Origin: Acidobacteriaceae bacterium
GTDB taxonomy: Bacteria; Acidobacteriota; Terriglobia; Bryobacterales; Bryobacteraceae
NCBI GenBank assembly: GCA_019233755.1
Contig: JAFAMD010000048.1
Coordinates: 62,001 to 126,000, forward strand
Reading direction: 5' to 3'
Length of the DNA: 64,000 nt
Below, one piece after another: positions 47,067 through 56,218 of this stretch; position 1 is the first letter of the stretch, and each line of letters begins with the position of its first letter. The position numbers were made by a program, and so were the translations under genes. Below the pieces are notes generated by a model. It saw only the letters and a program-made list of their open reading frames with translations, had not been told where the DNA came from and ran no database searches.

Positions 47067-48626
47067 ATGAAGGTTCTCCGCATTCAGTCCCACTGCACCG
47101 CCCGTTTCGCGTTCGCCCTGCTTCTGTGCGCTCCGCTGTTCGCGCAGGGGCTCGACCCCGCTATGCTCCTGCACCCGCCCGACGACAGTTGGCCTGGGTA
47201 TCACGGCGACTATTCCGGCCGGCGCCACAGCCATCTCACCCAAATCACTCCGGAGAACGTTCAGCAGCTCGGGCTTGCCTGGGCTTTCCAGACAGGCGTG
47301 ACCGCGCAGCTCAAGAGCACTCCCCTGCTTGTCAACGGAGTGCTGTATTTCAGCACCCCCGACAACGTATGGGCCGTCGATGCGCGCTCCGGCCACCAGC
47401 TCTGGCACTACATCTATCCGCCTAACAAAGGTTTTCACATCGGCCAGCGCGGCGTCGCGATGTACAAGGATTGGCTCTACTTCACCACCCCCGATGCGCA
47501 CCTGGTGTGCCTCAACGCGAAGGATGGAGCTGTTCGCTGGAACGTCATCGTCGCCGATTCGCACAAGGGCTATTGGACGACAATGTCGCCGCTCGTGGTA
47601 CGCGACCACATTCTCGTCGGCGTCTCCGGCGACTTCGATAACCTTCGCGGTTTCCTCAGGTCCATCGACCCCGAAACCGGCAAGACCCAGTGGACCTGGT
47701 TCAGCACTCCTCCCCTCGGCACTCCCGACACTACTTCGGGCGGTATGACCTGGATGACCGGCACCTATGATCCCGATCTGAATCTCGTCTATTGGGGCAC
47801 AGGCAATCCCACACCTGTGCTCACCGGAAAAACGCGTCCCGGTCCTAACCCCTACACCTGCGCCATTGTTGCCCTCAACCCTGATACCGGGCAGCTCGTA
47901 TGGGCCTTCCAGGCCTCGCCGCACGACACGCATGATTGGGATGCCGTCGAAACTCCGGTCCTGGTCAATGCCGACTTCCACGGCCAGCCGCGCAAGCTGC
48001 TCATGCAGACATCGCGCAACGGCTACTTTTTCGTCCTCGATCGCACCAACGGCAAATGCCTTCTCACGGTTCCCTACGGACCGGTGAACTGGGCGAAGGG
48101 CATCGGCGAAGACGGCAGCCCGATTCCGAATCCCGCGAAGGAACCCACCCAGGACGGCGTGCTGATTGCCCCCGATGAGGGCGGCCTCACGAATTACCGC
48201 TCGCCCAGCTTTGACCCGCAAACCGGACTGTTCCTAGTGGACGCTCATCCCAGCTACGGCATTTACTTCGCGAAGCCCGCGGACGGCACGTTCGGCTGGG
48301 CCGGGGCCGATTATGACATCTGGAGTAAAGCTGTACTCGATGCCATCGACTATCAGACCGGCAAGATTCGCTGGCAGCACGAGCTTGGCCCGGAGGGTTC
48401 CGGCGCAGGCGTGCTCACAACCGACTCCGGCCTGGCGTTCACCGGCGATGCCCTCGGCAACCTGCTCGCCCTTCGCACCAGCGACGGCGAGACGCTCTGG
48501 CACGCCGGCACGGGCTCTCCTATGCAAACTTCGCCGCTGACCTACATGCTCGGCGGGCGTCAGTATGTTTTGACCGGATCGGGCAGCGTCCTTTTTGCCT
48601 GGGCGCTACCAACGAGCGAAAAATAG
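47067..48626 (+). CDS. PQQ-type quinoprotein dehydrogenase
   Basis: A 519-aa secreted eight-bladed propeller. The signal peptide ends near LFAQG. The family pattern is clear: ITPENVQQLGLAWAFQTG in blade 1, tryptophan-docking units such as VDARSGHQLWHY, NPDTGQLVWAFQ and YQTGKIRWQHE, and the Asp-rich DTHDWDAVETP segment that lines the PQQ and calcium pocket in alcohol dehydrogenases. No fused cytochrome; the diheme protein just upstream takes that role. It probably oxidises an alcohol or sugar; the substrate is unknown. No pqq synthesis genes in the window. Confidence 0.9.
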   Translation: MKVLRIQSHCTARFAFALLLCAPLFAQGLDPAMLLHPPDDSWPGYHGDYSGRRHSHLTQITPENVQQLGLAWAFQTGVTAQLKSTPLLVNGVLYFSTPDNVWAVDARSGHQLWHYIYPPNKGFHIGQRGVAMYKDWLYFTTPDAHLVCLNAKDGAVRWNVIVADSHKGYWTTMSPLVVRDHILVGVSGDFDNLRGFLRSIDPETGKTQWTWFSTPPLGTPDTTSGGMTWMTGTYDPDLNLVYWGTGNPTPVLTGKTRPGPNPYTCAIVALNPDTGQLVWAFQASPHDTHDWDAVETPVLVNADFHGQPRKLLMQTSRNGYFFVLDRTNGKCLLTVPYGPVNWAKGIGEDGSPIPNPAKEPTQDGVLIAPDEGGLTNYRSPSFDPQTGLFLVDAHPSYGIYFAKPADGTFGWAGADYDIWSKAVLDAIDYQTGKIRWQHELGPEGSGAGVLTTDSGLAFTGDALGNLLALRTSDGETLWHAGTGSPMQTSPLTYMLGGRQYVLTGSGSVLFAWALPTSEK

Positions 48627-48633
48627 GCTAGGG

Positions 48634-48997
48634 CTACGGCCCTGCTTGCAAGTCATGCAACTCCATCTCTGCAGCACTTCGCAGTGGGCCACGGTCGCGC
48701 TGTACGGTTTGCCAAATTAGGGCTTCGTCCACCGCTTCGTACTCGTGGCGGTAAACATTGCCGGCTGCGGCCACAGCCGCCCAGTCGATCGCTGTGTGCC
48801 GATCCCTGATTTCGTCGGGTAAGCGTCGCGATGCCTCCGAGACAATCTCCAACGCGCGGACAACTGCGTAACACGGTCTTTCGATCTCTTACGAACGTAT
48901 CGAAGTCCATTCGTGTCGTGAAGTCTTTGATCGCGTCGATGTTGTCGACAATATCGCGCAGGCGCTGTGCAGCGTTCTTAGAAGGCATGCACCGCAT
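48634..48997 (-). pseudogene. hepT-like HEPN toxin gene, frameshifted
   Basis: The N-terminal frame (AQRLRDIVDNIDAIKDFTTR then MDFDTFVRDRKTV) and the C-terminal frame (LEIVSEASRRLPDEIRDRH, VYRHEYEAVDEALIWQTV) together make one HEPN protein of about 115 aa. They are out of register by one base at an extra T near 48871 (GTGTTACGC where GTGTACGC would keep the frame). HepT is the RNase toxin of the HepT/MntA pair. The break abolishes the toxin, unless it is an assembly error. Confidence 0.8.
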
Positions 48998-49280
48998 CGC
49001 GCAGGATGTTCTCGCGAAGCAGGGGCTTGAGAGTCTTGCGGTTTACGACGTCGACAGCGCCGTTAAATATTTCGTTGATATAGAGCTTCACTCTGGCGTA
49101 CTCGAAGAGCCCCATCGGGCGATTCTGGTCGAGTTCGACCAGCACATCGATATCACTGTCTGCATTGACCTCACCGCGCGCGACCGAACCGAACACGGCC
49201 GCGTGAGACACGCCTAGCCCGTGTAACTCATTTTCGTGATCGCGCAGTGTGCGCAAGACCTGGTTGAGACCGCAACTCAT
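48978..49280 (-). CDS. mntA: MntA-like minimal nucleotidyltransferase antitoxin
   Basis: A 100-aa protein with the nucleotidyltransferase motif GSVARGEVNADSDIDVLVEL, two Asp ligands intact. In HepT/MntA modules it transfers AMP to a tyrosine of HepT and silences it. Its end overlaps the start of the broken hepT by about 10-20 bases, the usual arrangement. It is free of frameshifts, so an intact antitoxin faces a dead toxin gene. Confidence 0.85.
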   Translation of the reverse strand: MSCGLNQVLRTLRDHENELHGLGVSHAAVFGSVARGEVNADSDIDVLVELDQNRPMGLFEYARVKLYINEIFNGAVDVVNRKTLKPLLRENILRDAVHAF

Positions 49281-49307
49281 ATGTCGGCACGAGTCTAACA
49301 GATGCGC

Positions 49308-50273
49308 CTAACTCCGGCCAAGGGCAGGCGAAAAGGTTGGTTCCACCTGTCGCGTAGGTGCGCCTGCCGTCTCCAACGCCAGCAGGACGATCGCAACCCA
49401 CACCGCATCGGCCACCAGCAGATGAAACAACTGCATCCAGATGGGCGCCAGCAGCGCCAGGTTGGAAATCCCCACGGCCAACTGAAACATGGCGAGCCCG
49501 ATTACGCCGTACGCGGCGCGCCGCGTTCCGGCCGCGGTACTTCGCCTCGCCAGCGAACTTGCGGCCCAAACCAGGTACCCGGCTCCCAAGAGCGCGATGG
49601 CCGGGTGTGTCATGCGCAACCGCAGCAGTACGCTCGATGCGCTCGATAAATCCTGCCGCATCCCTGTGCTGAGCGACGCTGCCGGAAACAGCGTGTCACC
49701 CAACGCCGCAATGGCTCCCGTCACACTCACCAGCACCGTAAGTACCAGCGCCGTCTTCAGCTTGCCCGGCAACTCGGACAGCCGCAGCCTTTCAGCCCCC
49801 GAGTTCGCCAGCCACGCGGTTGCAGTAATCGCGGCGAGCAACAGCATCGTGTTCGTCAGGTGCGCCGACAGGTACCCCGCGCGTCCTGCCGACTGGTCTT
49901 TTGCCACCAACCGGAAGAGCACCAGTCCCGCTCCCAAGAGCGCTTCGATAAACAGAAACACCAGCGACCATACCGCATAACGCCGGACAGCATGCTGCCG
50001 CGGGAAGGCGGCAAAGGCCCACGCTACCAGCACCAGCATCGCGATGGTGTCGGCGCTGGTCATCATGCGGTGCGTGAATTCGATCGCCATAGGCGCGGCC
50101 ATGTTCTGCGGGATTACCTGTCCATTGCAGAAAGGCCAATGCGCGCCGCAGCCGTCACCCGAAAACGAAGCCCGCACATAGGCGCCCCACAGGATCACCG
50201 GCAGGTTATAGGCCAGCACCACCCAGGCGAAGATCGCAAACCGCTTGCGTGACTGACTGCTTGAAAGAACCAT
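49308..50273 (-). CDS. ctaA: Heme A synthase (CtaA/COX15 family)
   Basis: A 321-aa protein with eight membrane helices in two similar halves. The haem-ligand histidines appear as EFTHRMM, SAHLTNTML, RMTHPAIALLG and LFHLLVADAVW. GCGAHWPFCNG near residue 42 is the paired-cysteine loop of CtaA. The enzyme converts haem O to haem A for cytochrome oxidase. It starts directly after the Nudix stop, as last gene of a four-gene operon, without other cytochrome oxidase genes in view. Confidence 0.9.
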   Translation of the reverse strand: MVLSSSQSRKRFAIFAWVVLAYNLPVILWGAYVRASFSGDGCGAHWPFCNGQVIPQNMAAPMAIEFTHRMMTSADTIAMLVLVAWAFAAFPRQHAVRRYAVWSLVFLFIEALLGAGLVLFRLVAKDQSAGRAGYLSAHLTNTMLLLAAITATAWLANSGAERLRLSELPGKLKTALVLTVLVSVTGAIAALGDTLFPAASLSTGMRQDLSSASSVLLRLRMTHPAIALLGAGYLVWAASSLARRSTAAGTRRAAYGVIGLAMFQLAVGISNLALLAPIWMQLFHLLVADAVWVAIVLLALETAGAPTRQVEPTFSPALGRS

Positions 50274-50822
50274 CTACTTTCCAGCCATTCGCATGTAAGC
50301 GACTTTCAGAATCGCCGCCACGCTATCCACCTCGGTGATCCGGCCGTCCATTACCATCTCTACTGCCTCAGCGAACGGCCGCCATTCCACCGTGATTTCT
50401 TCTTCCGGGTCCGGGTGCGCCTTGGTTTCGGAAAGGCCAGTCGCCAGGTAAAACGTCTGGCTGTCCTCGTTGACGCCATTCGCGTTATCGACCCTGCCAA
50501 TCTCCTGCCAGTGCTCGGCCAGCACGCCGGCCTCTTCAGCCAATTCGCGCCGCGCGACTTCGAGCAGATCCGTTTCGCCCGGATGCGAACCGCCCCGTGG
50601 AATCTCCCACGAATACCGGTTCACCGTATACCGCCATTGACCGACCAGCACGATCTCGTCGCTCTCATTCAGAGCCACGACCCCAATCGATGGCCGCACT
50701 TCTATGACGCCATAAATTCCAGGTCCGCCATCCGGCCGTATGACCTCATCCTCTCGCACGCGGATCCAGGCATTCTTATAAGCTGTGCGGGAAGAGATCG
50801 TCTTCCACGGATTTCTCGGCAC
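50274..50822 (-). CDS. Nudix hydrolase, ADP-ribose pyrophosphatase-like
   Basis: About 182 aa from GTG 50822, 5 bases after the dehydratase stop; a TTG at 50843 would overlap that gene. The Nudix box is GGSHPGETDLLEVARRELAEE then AGV, one residue longer than the canonical spacing between GE and REL. The REL-EE-G core that binds metal is complete, and EITVEW downstream fits the ADP-ribose hydrolase branch. It probably cleaves ADP-sugars or oxidised nucleotides. Its neighbours give no clear substrate. Confidence 0.85.
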   Translation of the reverse strand: MPRNPWKTISSRTAYKNAWIRVREDEVIRPDGGPGIYGVIEVRPSIGVVALNESDEIVLVGQWRYTVNRYSWEIPRGGSHPGETDLLEVARRELAEEAGVLAEHWQEIGRVDNANGVNEDSQTFYLATGLSETKAHPDPEEEITVEWRPFAEAVEMVMDGRITEVDSVAAILKVAYMRMAGK

Positions 50823-50827
50823 CGCGT

Positions 50828-51817
50828 TTACGCCTCGCTGCAAATCGCAGCCAGTACATCCAGGTCTACGTTTCCGCCGGAAAGAATCACCCCGGCGGAA
50901 CGAATTCCCTGCGGTAATTTGCTGGCGAGCAGCGCCCCTGCCGCAACCGCGCCGCTGGGTTCAACCAGCATCTTCATTCGTGTCAAAAGAAACCGCACGG
51001 CCGCTTTGATCTCTTCCTCTGAAACCAGCACGATGCCATCAGCCAGCGCCTGCACAACCGGAAACGTCGACTTACCGGGCGCCGTCGTCCGCAGGCCGTC
51101 AGCGATGGTCGGAGGCGGGGCAATCTCCACCCGTTCACCGCGCTGAAGCGATTGGTGCCAGTCGCTTGCCAGTTCCGGTTCCACACCGAATACGCGAATT
51201 CCGGGCCGCAACGCCTTCGCTACGATCAGCGTTCCGGAAAACAGCCCGCCTCCGCCCAGTGGCGTCAGAATCGCATCAAGCTCGGGATATTCATGCAGCA
51301 GTTCCAGCACGGCGGTGCCTTGTCCCGCCATGATCCACGGATGGTCGAACGAAGGCAGCAGCACCGCGCCGGTTTCGGCCGCAAGTTTCTCTGCAATCTC
51401 TTCGCGCGATTCCCGCAGCCGGTCGAAGAACACGATCTTCGGCCCGTACGCCCTGGTGGGTTCCAGCTTCGCCTTCGGTGCGTCGGTAGGCATTACGATG
51501 GTCGCCGCAACGCCCAGGTAGTCGGCCGCAATCGCCACCGCCTGAGCGTGGTTGCCGGACGAAAATGTCACCACACCGCGCTTGCGCTCTTCAGGGCTCA
51601 GCGAAAGCAGGAAGTTCAGGGCGCCGCGGATCTTGAAAGAACCGCCACGCTGCAGATTCTCGCACTTGAAGAACGTCTGGATGCCGGCCGCTTGATCAAA
51701 CAGCCGCGACCTCAGAACCGGCGTCTTCTTGGCCAGAACCCGGATTCGCTCCGCCGCCCGTTCAATGTCCTCCAGTGTGACCGCCTGCCCCGCCGTTTCG
51801 CGAGTAGCTACGCTCAT
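50828..51817 (-). CDS. PLP-dependent threonine/serine dehydratase-like enzyme
   Basis: A 329-aa fold-type II PLP enzyme. The Schiff-base lysine is in GSFKIRGA, the substrate loop is SSGNHAQA, the phosphate-binding loop GGGGL and the C-terminal SGGNVD. The lack of a regulatory ACT-type C-terminal domain makes it the short, catabolic or serine-racemase-like form rather than biosynthetic IlvA. Its ATG overlaps the previous stop by one base (TAATG). Reaction: deamination or racemisation of Ser/Thr, substrate not certain. Confidence 0.88.
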   Translation of the reverse strand: MSVATRETAGQAVTLEDIERAAERIRVLAKKTPVLRSRLFDQAAGIQTFFKCENLQRGGSFKIRGALNFLLSLSPEERKRGVVTFSSGNHAQAVAIAADYLGVAATIVMPTDAPKAKLEPTRAYGPKIVFFDRLRESREEIAEKLAAETGAVLLPSFDHPWIMAGQGTAVLELLHEYPELDAILTPLGGGGLFSGTLIVAKALRPGIRVFGVEPELASDWHQSLQRGERVEIAPPPTIADGLRTTAPGKSTFPVVQALADGIVLVSEEEIKAAVRFLLTRMKMLVEPSGAVAAGALLASKLPQGIRSAGVILSGGNVDLDVLAAICSEA

Positions 51818-52797
51818 TAGTATCCAGCCCTCTTATCCACAATATTGATTAGCGGCTCGCCTTTAGCGAACCGCCTGAAGTTTTCAACGAACGGTTCCAT
51901 TGCCAGATCGAGCCAGTCTGGATTTTGCGTACGGTCCGTGCAGTGCGGCGAGATCAGCACGTTTTCCATATCCCAAAGCGGCGAGCTTTTGGGAAGCGGC
52001 TCGGTTTCAAAAACGTCCAGCGCCGCCCCCGCGATCGTCTTTTCCTGCAGCGCCCGGACTAGCGCGGCTTCATCGATTAACGGCCCGCGACCCACATTGA
52101 TCACAATTGCCGACGGCTTCATCGCCCGAAACTGCGTTTCACCGATCATGTGTTGCGTCTGCGGCGTTAGGGGAGCGGCAAGCAACAGCGTATCCAGCTC
52201 ATGCAGGAATTCATCGAGCTGATCTGCCCCATAGATGCGGTCCAAAATCGCGTCCTCTTTCGAGAGCGCCGGCTTGCGGCGCGCGGCGTAAATCTTTATC
52301 CCCAGCGCCTTCGCCAACATCGCGCATTCCCGCCCGATCTCGCCGTACCCGACCACACCCATAACCTTGCCGGGCAGCCAGTCGACCTTGAAATCGTCCC
52401 ACTGGTGTGCCCGCTGATTTTCCACCAGCCGCCGGACCCGCTTAGAGAAATACAGCATGCCAAGGACTGCAAACTCCGCGAGGGACCGCTTGAACACTCC
52501 CTTGGCATTGGTCAGAGGCACCGGGCTCTCGATCAGCTCCGGAAAGAGGACTTTTTCCACTCCGGCGGAGAGCGCATGAACCCATTGGACGCGCTTTGCA
52601 TGCTTCCAAACCTCCGGAAAGTCAACCGTTGCGCCCGTCAGGCCCGAGTACAGAACGATTTCGGCATCTGCCGCATGCCGGCTTAATGCGCCGGTATCGT
52701 TCCCGACGAAAATCTCAGCGTCATCCCTGATTGCATCCAGATTCCGAAGAACATAGTGATCTGGAGGGCAGACAACCAGCAGGTTAGGCTTTCGCAT
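51817..52797 (-). CDS. D-2-hydroxyacid dehydrogenase
   Basis: A 326-aa NAD-binding enzyme. The nucleotide-binding motif is GVVGYGEIGRECAMLAKALG; the catalytic Arg lies in NVGRGPLIDE, the Glu in DVFETEPLP and the His in ISPHCTD. The family reduces 2-oxoacids or oxidises D-2-hydroxyacids in the cytoplasm. First gene of a minus-strand operon with the PLP dehydratase, Nudix hydrolase and CtaA. Pairing with a Ser/Thr dehydratase, which makes 2-oxoacids, is metabolically suggestive. Confidence 0.9.
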   Translation of the reverse strand: MRKPNLLVVCPPDHYVLRNLDAIRDDAEIFVGNDTGALSRHAADAEIVLYSGLTGATVDFPEVWKHAKRVQWVHALSAGVEKVLFPELIESPVPLTNAKGVFKRSLAEFAVLGMLYFSKRVRRLVENQRAHQWDDFKVDWLPGKVMGVVGYGEIGRECAMLAKALGIKIYAARRKPALSKEDAILDRIYGADQLDEFLHELDTLLLAAPLTPQTQHMIGETQFRAMKPSAIVINVGRGPLIDEAALVRALQEKTIAGAALDVFETEPLPKSSPLWDMENVLISPHCTDRTQNPDWLDLAMEPFVENFRRFAKGEPLINIVDKRAGY

Positions 52798-52946
52798 GGG
52801 TGCTTACTAGCCATCTTAATCGGCGCCCTTTGCTGGGTTCGCTAAGCACGCTCGCTAAGCGGGTCCGCTAAGTTCGTTTGGCAAAAGAGTACGCCGCGTA
52901 GTGGGTGCGTTTCGTGAAGAGAACCCTAAGTTCGTAAAATAGAAAT

Positions 52947-53591
52947 GTGCAAGAGCGTTGTACATGCGGTGCCTACCTTCCCGAGGGCGCCCGGTTCTGC
53001 CACAAATGCGGCAAGCCACAATTTGAGGAGGACGCCTCCCGGCTGGCCGCGCAGGAACCGCCCGGAGGGTCTGCGCCGCAGCCTGCCGCTGCCACTTCAC
53101 CAGCCGCCGAAGTACTCCATCGCTCCCGCGTCGGTTTTGGTAATCTCCAGGCCGTTCTCATAACTATGGCGGTGGCGGGCGTCTCGCTGGTTGCCCTGTG
53201 CGCGGCGGCTATGGTGGCTCCGTTCTTCGGACCAATCGTGTTGTGCGCTGCCGGTTTTGCCGCCACGAAGCTCTACAAGAGTCGTTCCAGCGAGCCGATT
53301 TCCCCGGGAAACGGCGCGTTTCTCGGTGTAATGACGGGGTTGTGGCTGTTCCTGGTGGTTGCCGTGTGTGCGGCCATCACGAGTTATTACGTTTCGTCGT
53401 CGGAAGGCCGCGAGATGATGAGGGCCGCTATGCCAAAGGTGCCCGAGCTAGCCAAGATGCTCGATGACCCGCACCAGTTTGTCGTAACCATCATCGAGAG
53501 TCTGATCCCGACGTTTTTCATCGCGACGATTTCGGCGGCATTTGGCGGCATGCTCGCCGCCCGCGGCCCGGCCCGGAGACGCCAATCCTAG
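52947..53591 (+). CDS. Zinc-ribbon membrane protein of unknown function
   Basis: A 214-aa protein with an N-terminal zinc ribbon (CTCGAYLPEGARFCHKCG, four Cys), a Pro/Ala-rich linker (about 30-60) and four membrane segments over about 68-205 (VLITMAVAGVSLVAL, FFGPIVLCAAGFA, LWLFLVVAVCAAI, TFFIATISAAFGG). The GTG start lacks a strong ribosome-binding site. Such architectures occur in many bacteria without assigned function. It is divergent from the hydroxyacid dehydrogenase operon. Three CGCTAAG units lie in the intergenic stretch before it (52840-52872). Confidence 0.7.
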   Translation: MQERCTCGAYLPEGARFCHKCGKPQFEEDASRLAAQEPPGGSAPQPAAATSPAAEVLHRSRVGFGNLQAVLITMAVAGVSLVALCAAAMVAPFFGPIVLCAAGFAATKLYKSRSSEPISPGNGAFLGVMTGLWLFLVVAVCAAITSYYVSSSEGREMMRAAMPKVPELAKMLDDPHQFVVTIIESLIPTFFIATISAAFGGMLAARGPARRRQS

Positions 53592-53680
53592 CCGCTTCGG
53601 CAGCCCCAGCCTGCCGGCTCCCCGATCCTCCATGCTCTCGTTGTGCTTGGCTACGCTGTTACCCTAAATTCCAGGTTTGA

Positions 53681-54625
53681 ATGAGTAAACCGATCCTCAC
53701 GCTGACCGTCAACCCTGCGCTGGACCGTATTGTCACCGCAGACCGCCTGGTCTTCGAAGACCGGGCTTACATTGAGTCCACGACCGAAGCGGCCGGCGGA
53801 CGGGGTATCAACGCGGCTCGCGTGCTGACCAGCTTTGGCGCTGCCGTCATCGCGATCACCACTTCGGGCCGAGAGATCGGACGCAAATTCGAAGAGCACT
53901 TAGCCAAGGACAGCTTTGGTAAGGAGATTGTCAAGATCCGCAACGCGATCCGGATCAACCTCACTATTTCTGACCGGCAGGGTCTCTCCATCAAACTGAA
54001 TGAACTCGGTCCATTGCTCTCTCCGCCTGAACAGCAACGCCTCATCAAGGCAACCGAGAAGCTGCTGCCCGGCGCCTCATGGCTGATGCTCTGCGGAAGC
54101 TTACCGCCGGAAATGGACACGCATTTCTACACCACGCTCATCAAGCTGGCGGCGAAGCACAACGTTCAAACTCTTTTGGATACGGACGGTGATGCGCTCC
54201 TGTACGGGGTCGAAGCCGGGCCGACCATCGTCAAGCCGAATCAGTCGGAGGCCGAGCGCCTTCTTAACAGCGCGCTCATCACTCGATCACAACTAGTCGA
54301 GGCCGTGCAGCGCATCAAAGCCTTCGGACCCAACACGGTGGTTCTTTCTCTCGGCAGCCGCGGTGCCATAGCGGCCACCTCGAGCGAAGGAGTTCTCGAA
54401 GTCACTCCGCCGCCCATTGATGCGCGCTGCCCCATCGGGGCGGGCGATGCTATGTCCGCCGCCATGGTCTGGGCGCTCGAACAGAACAATCCCATTAGCG
54501 AAGCGCTGCGCTGGGGGGTTGCTGCCGGCACCGCATCTTCGCGGCTGCCGGGCATCACGCTCGCGAATCTCGAACAGACGCGCGAGATTTATAAGCAGAC
54601 GCAGGTAACGCGCCTGGTCGTCTAA
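53681..54625 (+). CDS. PfkB-family kinase, 1-phosphofructokinase-like
   Basis: A 314-aa ribokinase-family enzyme. LTVNPALDRIV opens the fold as in hexose-phosphate kinases, AGGRGINAARVL is the sugar-binding signature, GSLPPEMD and PNQSEAERLL follow, and the catalytic Asp is D256 in GAGDAMSAAM. These features point to 1-phosphofructokinase or a related tagatose-6-phosphate kinase. It is a single gene with no PTS partner nearby. A neighbouring FNR-type gene converges on it with a 6-base gap. Confidence 0.85.
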   Translation: MSKPILTLTVNPALDRIVTADRLVFEDRAYIESTTEAAGGRGINAARVLTSFGAAVIAITTSGREIGRKFEEHLAKDSFGKEIVKIRNAIRINLTISDRQGLSIKLNELGPLLSPPEQQRLIKATEKLLPGASWLMLCGSLPPEMDTHFYTTLIKLAAKHNVQTLLDTDGDALLYGVEAGPTIVKPNQSEAERLLNSALITRSQLVEAVQRIKAFGPNTVVLSLGSRGAIAATSSEGVLEVTPPPIDARCPIGAGDAMSAAMVWALEQNNPISEALRWGVAAGTASSRLPGITLANLEQTREIYKQTQVTRLVV

Positions 54626-54631
54626 GCCCGG

Positions 54632-55333
54632 CTAATCGTACTTCTCGTAAATGATCTGCTTGCGGTCGAACCCGCGCTGCTTCAGCTCCCTGCGCACATC
54701 GTCAACCATCTCTTTCAAGCCGCAGATGTAAACGTCGACGTTGGCCCTTTCTTCGGGCGTACGAATGGCCAACGCCTCATCTAAATGCGCCTGTACTCGT
54801 CCCGTAAGCCCTCGCCATTGTTCGCTCGGCCGCGTGACGGTGGGCATGAACTTGAACGTCGGATGTTCCCTCTCGAGCCGCTCGAACTCTTCGCGATAGA
54901 GCAGGCTGTGGTCGTAGCGAACGCCGAACAGAAGAGTGATGTGCGGCTGCGTCTTCGGCATATGATCGAGCAGCATCGAGCGGAACGGAGCAATGCCGGT
55001 GCCGGTGGCGACGAATACGGCCCGGCGTTCCGGGTGCCGAAGCGTGAAGTAACCAAGCGGCTCATGCAGGTCCACTTCATCCCCCGGCTTTAAATCGAAG
55101 AGATAGGTCGACACCAGGCCGCCTGGAACGTGGTTCAGGCAGAGTTCGAAGCGATTGCTGCCGCGCGGCGAAGCAATCGAGTAGGCCCGCGTGATCTCCT
55201 TGCCATTTACGCGTTCAACCACGGAAATAAACTGACCCGGCGTGAAGTGCAGCTCCGTTGTTCCCGGCAATTCGAATTCGAAGTGATGCACCTCGGGTGC
55301 AAGCTCTTTCCAGCTAAGCAATTTAGCTTTCAG
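54632..55333 (-). CDS. Ferredoxin/flavodoxin-NADP reductase-like protein
   Basis: About 234 aa. FAD binding: ITRAYSIASP and GGLVSTYLF. NADP binding: VATGTGIAPFRSML and the C-terminal VYICGLKEMVDDVRREL. It lacks an iron-sulfur domain, so it fits stand-alone ferredoxin or flavodoxin reductases. The start is uncertain: no ATG or GTG fits; CTG 55333 follows GAGAGGGG at a good distance and TTG 55321 is the other choice. The frame runs open far upstream, but those codons belong to the preceding gene in another frame. It follows the zinc-ribbon gene by about 16 bases. Confidence 0.82.
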   Translation of the reverse strand: MKAKLLSWKELAPEVHHFEFELPGTTELHFTPGQFISVVERVNGKEITRAYSIASPRGSNRFELCLNHVPGGLVSTYLFDLKPGDEVDLHEPLGYFTLRHPERRAVFVATGTGIAPFRSMLLDHMPKTQPHITLLFGVRYDHSLLYREEFERLEREHPTFKFMPTVTRPSEQWRGLTGRVQAHLDEALAIRTPEERANVDVYICGLKEMVDDVRRELKQRGFDRKQIIYEKYD

Positions 55334-55349
55334 CGTAAATACCCCTCTC

Positions 55350-55994
55350 TCATAGGATGATGCTAGGCGCGCGCTCGTCGACTCCTGTTTCGGGCACCAT
55401 ATGGAGAAGCAGGTCAAGGAACATCCGCCCGCGCGGCCGCCCGTTCCGGTTCTGCTGCCCCATCCTGTGCAGGAACACCAGAATGGCCAGAATATCCGAG
55501 TTCCGCGCCGGAGACAGTGCTTCGCGCTCGGCTCGCAGCTTCTGATAGTCATCGAGCGAGGCTGCGAACGCACGCTGCACAGCCGCCGCAACGGTATTTT
55601 CGGGTCTCGTCTCGTATACCAGCCCCGATTCCAGTGTGCGGTGTGTCTGGATCAAAGCCTCGAGCGCGGCCAGCGCGTCCGCATCGATCGCTCCCGGCGT
55701 GCGCAGAGCCGCCTGCACCAGGCTGTAAATCGAAAACAACAGGAACTCTTCGTGCGACCGGATGAACTCTTCCGTCACGACGATATCGGGATTTGACAAC
55801 AACTCGTTCTCGGGCACCGGAGCCGGCTTCTCGCGCCGATGCGCCTCCTGCAAATACTCACATTCGAGCGGACAGGACAGGGAAACTTCACGCTCGGTGC
55901 CGCAGCAGATTGTGCAAATATCGCCATTCACGGCAGGACAGGAGCGGCGCGCCCGGCGTTTTCCGCAGATTTTGCAAATTATCGGTTCAGACAT
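55350..55994 (-). CDS. Conserved-looking protein with Cys-rich N-terminus, unknown function
   Basis: A 214-aa protein. Residues 7-50 hold eight or so cysteines (CKICGKRRARRSCP, GDICTICCGTERE, SCPLECEYL), a metal-binding zinc or iron-sulfur type domain. The rest is a helical domain with FLLFSIYSLVQAAL and RGRMFLDLLLHMVP. I recall similar acidobacterial hypothetical proteins but no function. Cotranscribed with the ferredoxin reductase-like gene, so a redox role is possible. Confidence 0.7.
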   Translation of the reverse strand: MSEPIICKICGKRRARRSCPAVNGDICTICCGTEREVSLSCPLECEYLQEAHRREKPAPVPENELLSNPDIVVTEEFIRSHEEFLLFSIYSLVQAALRTPGAIDADALAALEALIQTHRTLESGLVYETRPENTVAAAVQRAFAASLDDYQKLRAEREALSPARNSDILAILVFLHRMGQQNRNGRPRGRMFLDLLLHMVPETGVDERAPSIIL

Positions 55995-56067
55995 CAGCTA
56001 ACTGTATTATCTGAACTCGCCCGCGCAAGTCCCGGCCGGGGCTGCGGGTATCATCGGATCAGAGCAG

Positions 56068-56217
56068 ATGAAAAGAGTAGATTTGTACCTCAAAGTGACC
56101 GTCGAAATCGACGAGGAAGAGAAGCCGGAGCGCGTCGCCAGAGAGATCTGCCGGCAGCTCGAAAAGATGTACGTCGTGCGTTCGGCTGAGCTTTCGAACA
56201 CCGTGGTTCGCGAATAA
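56068..56217 (+). CDS. Small conserved-looking protein, 49 aa
   Basis: ATG 56068 to 56217. The product starts MKRVDLYLKVTVEIDEEE and ends LSNTVVRE, an amphipathic beta-alpha-beta pattern with even charge, which is protein-like. GATCAGAGCAG before the ATG is a weak ribosome-binding site. It ends two bases before the convergent dgt gene. Function unknown. Confidence 0.5.
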   Translation: MKRVDLYLKVTVEIDEEEKPERVAREICRQLEKMYVVRSAELSNTVVRE

Positions 56218-56218
56218 T

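Noticed and set aside
47040..48221. A 393-codon open frame on the minus strand
   Set aside because: Antisense to the quinoprotein dehydrogenase, whose propeller motifs are clear; an artefact of GC-rich codon use.
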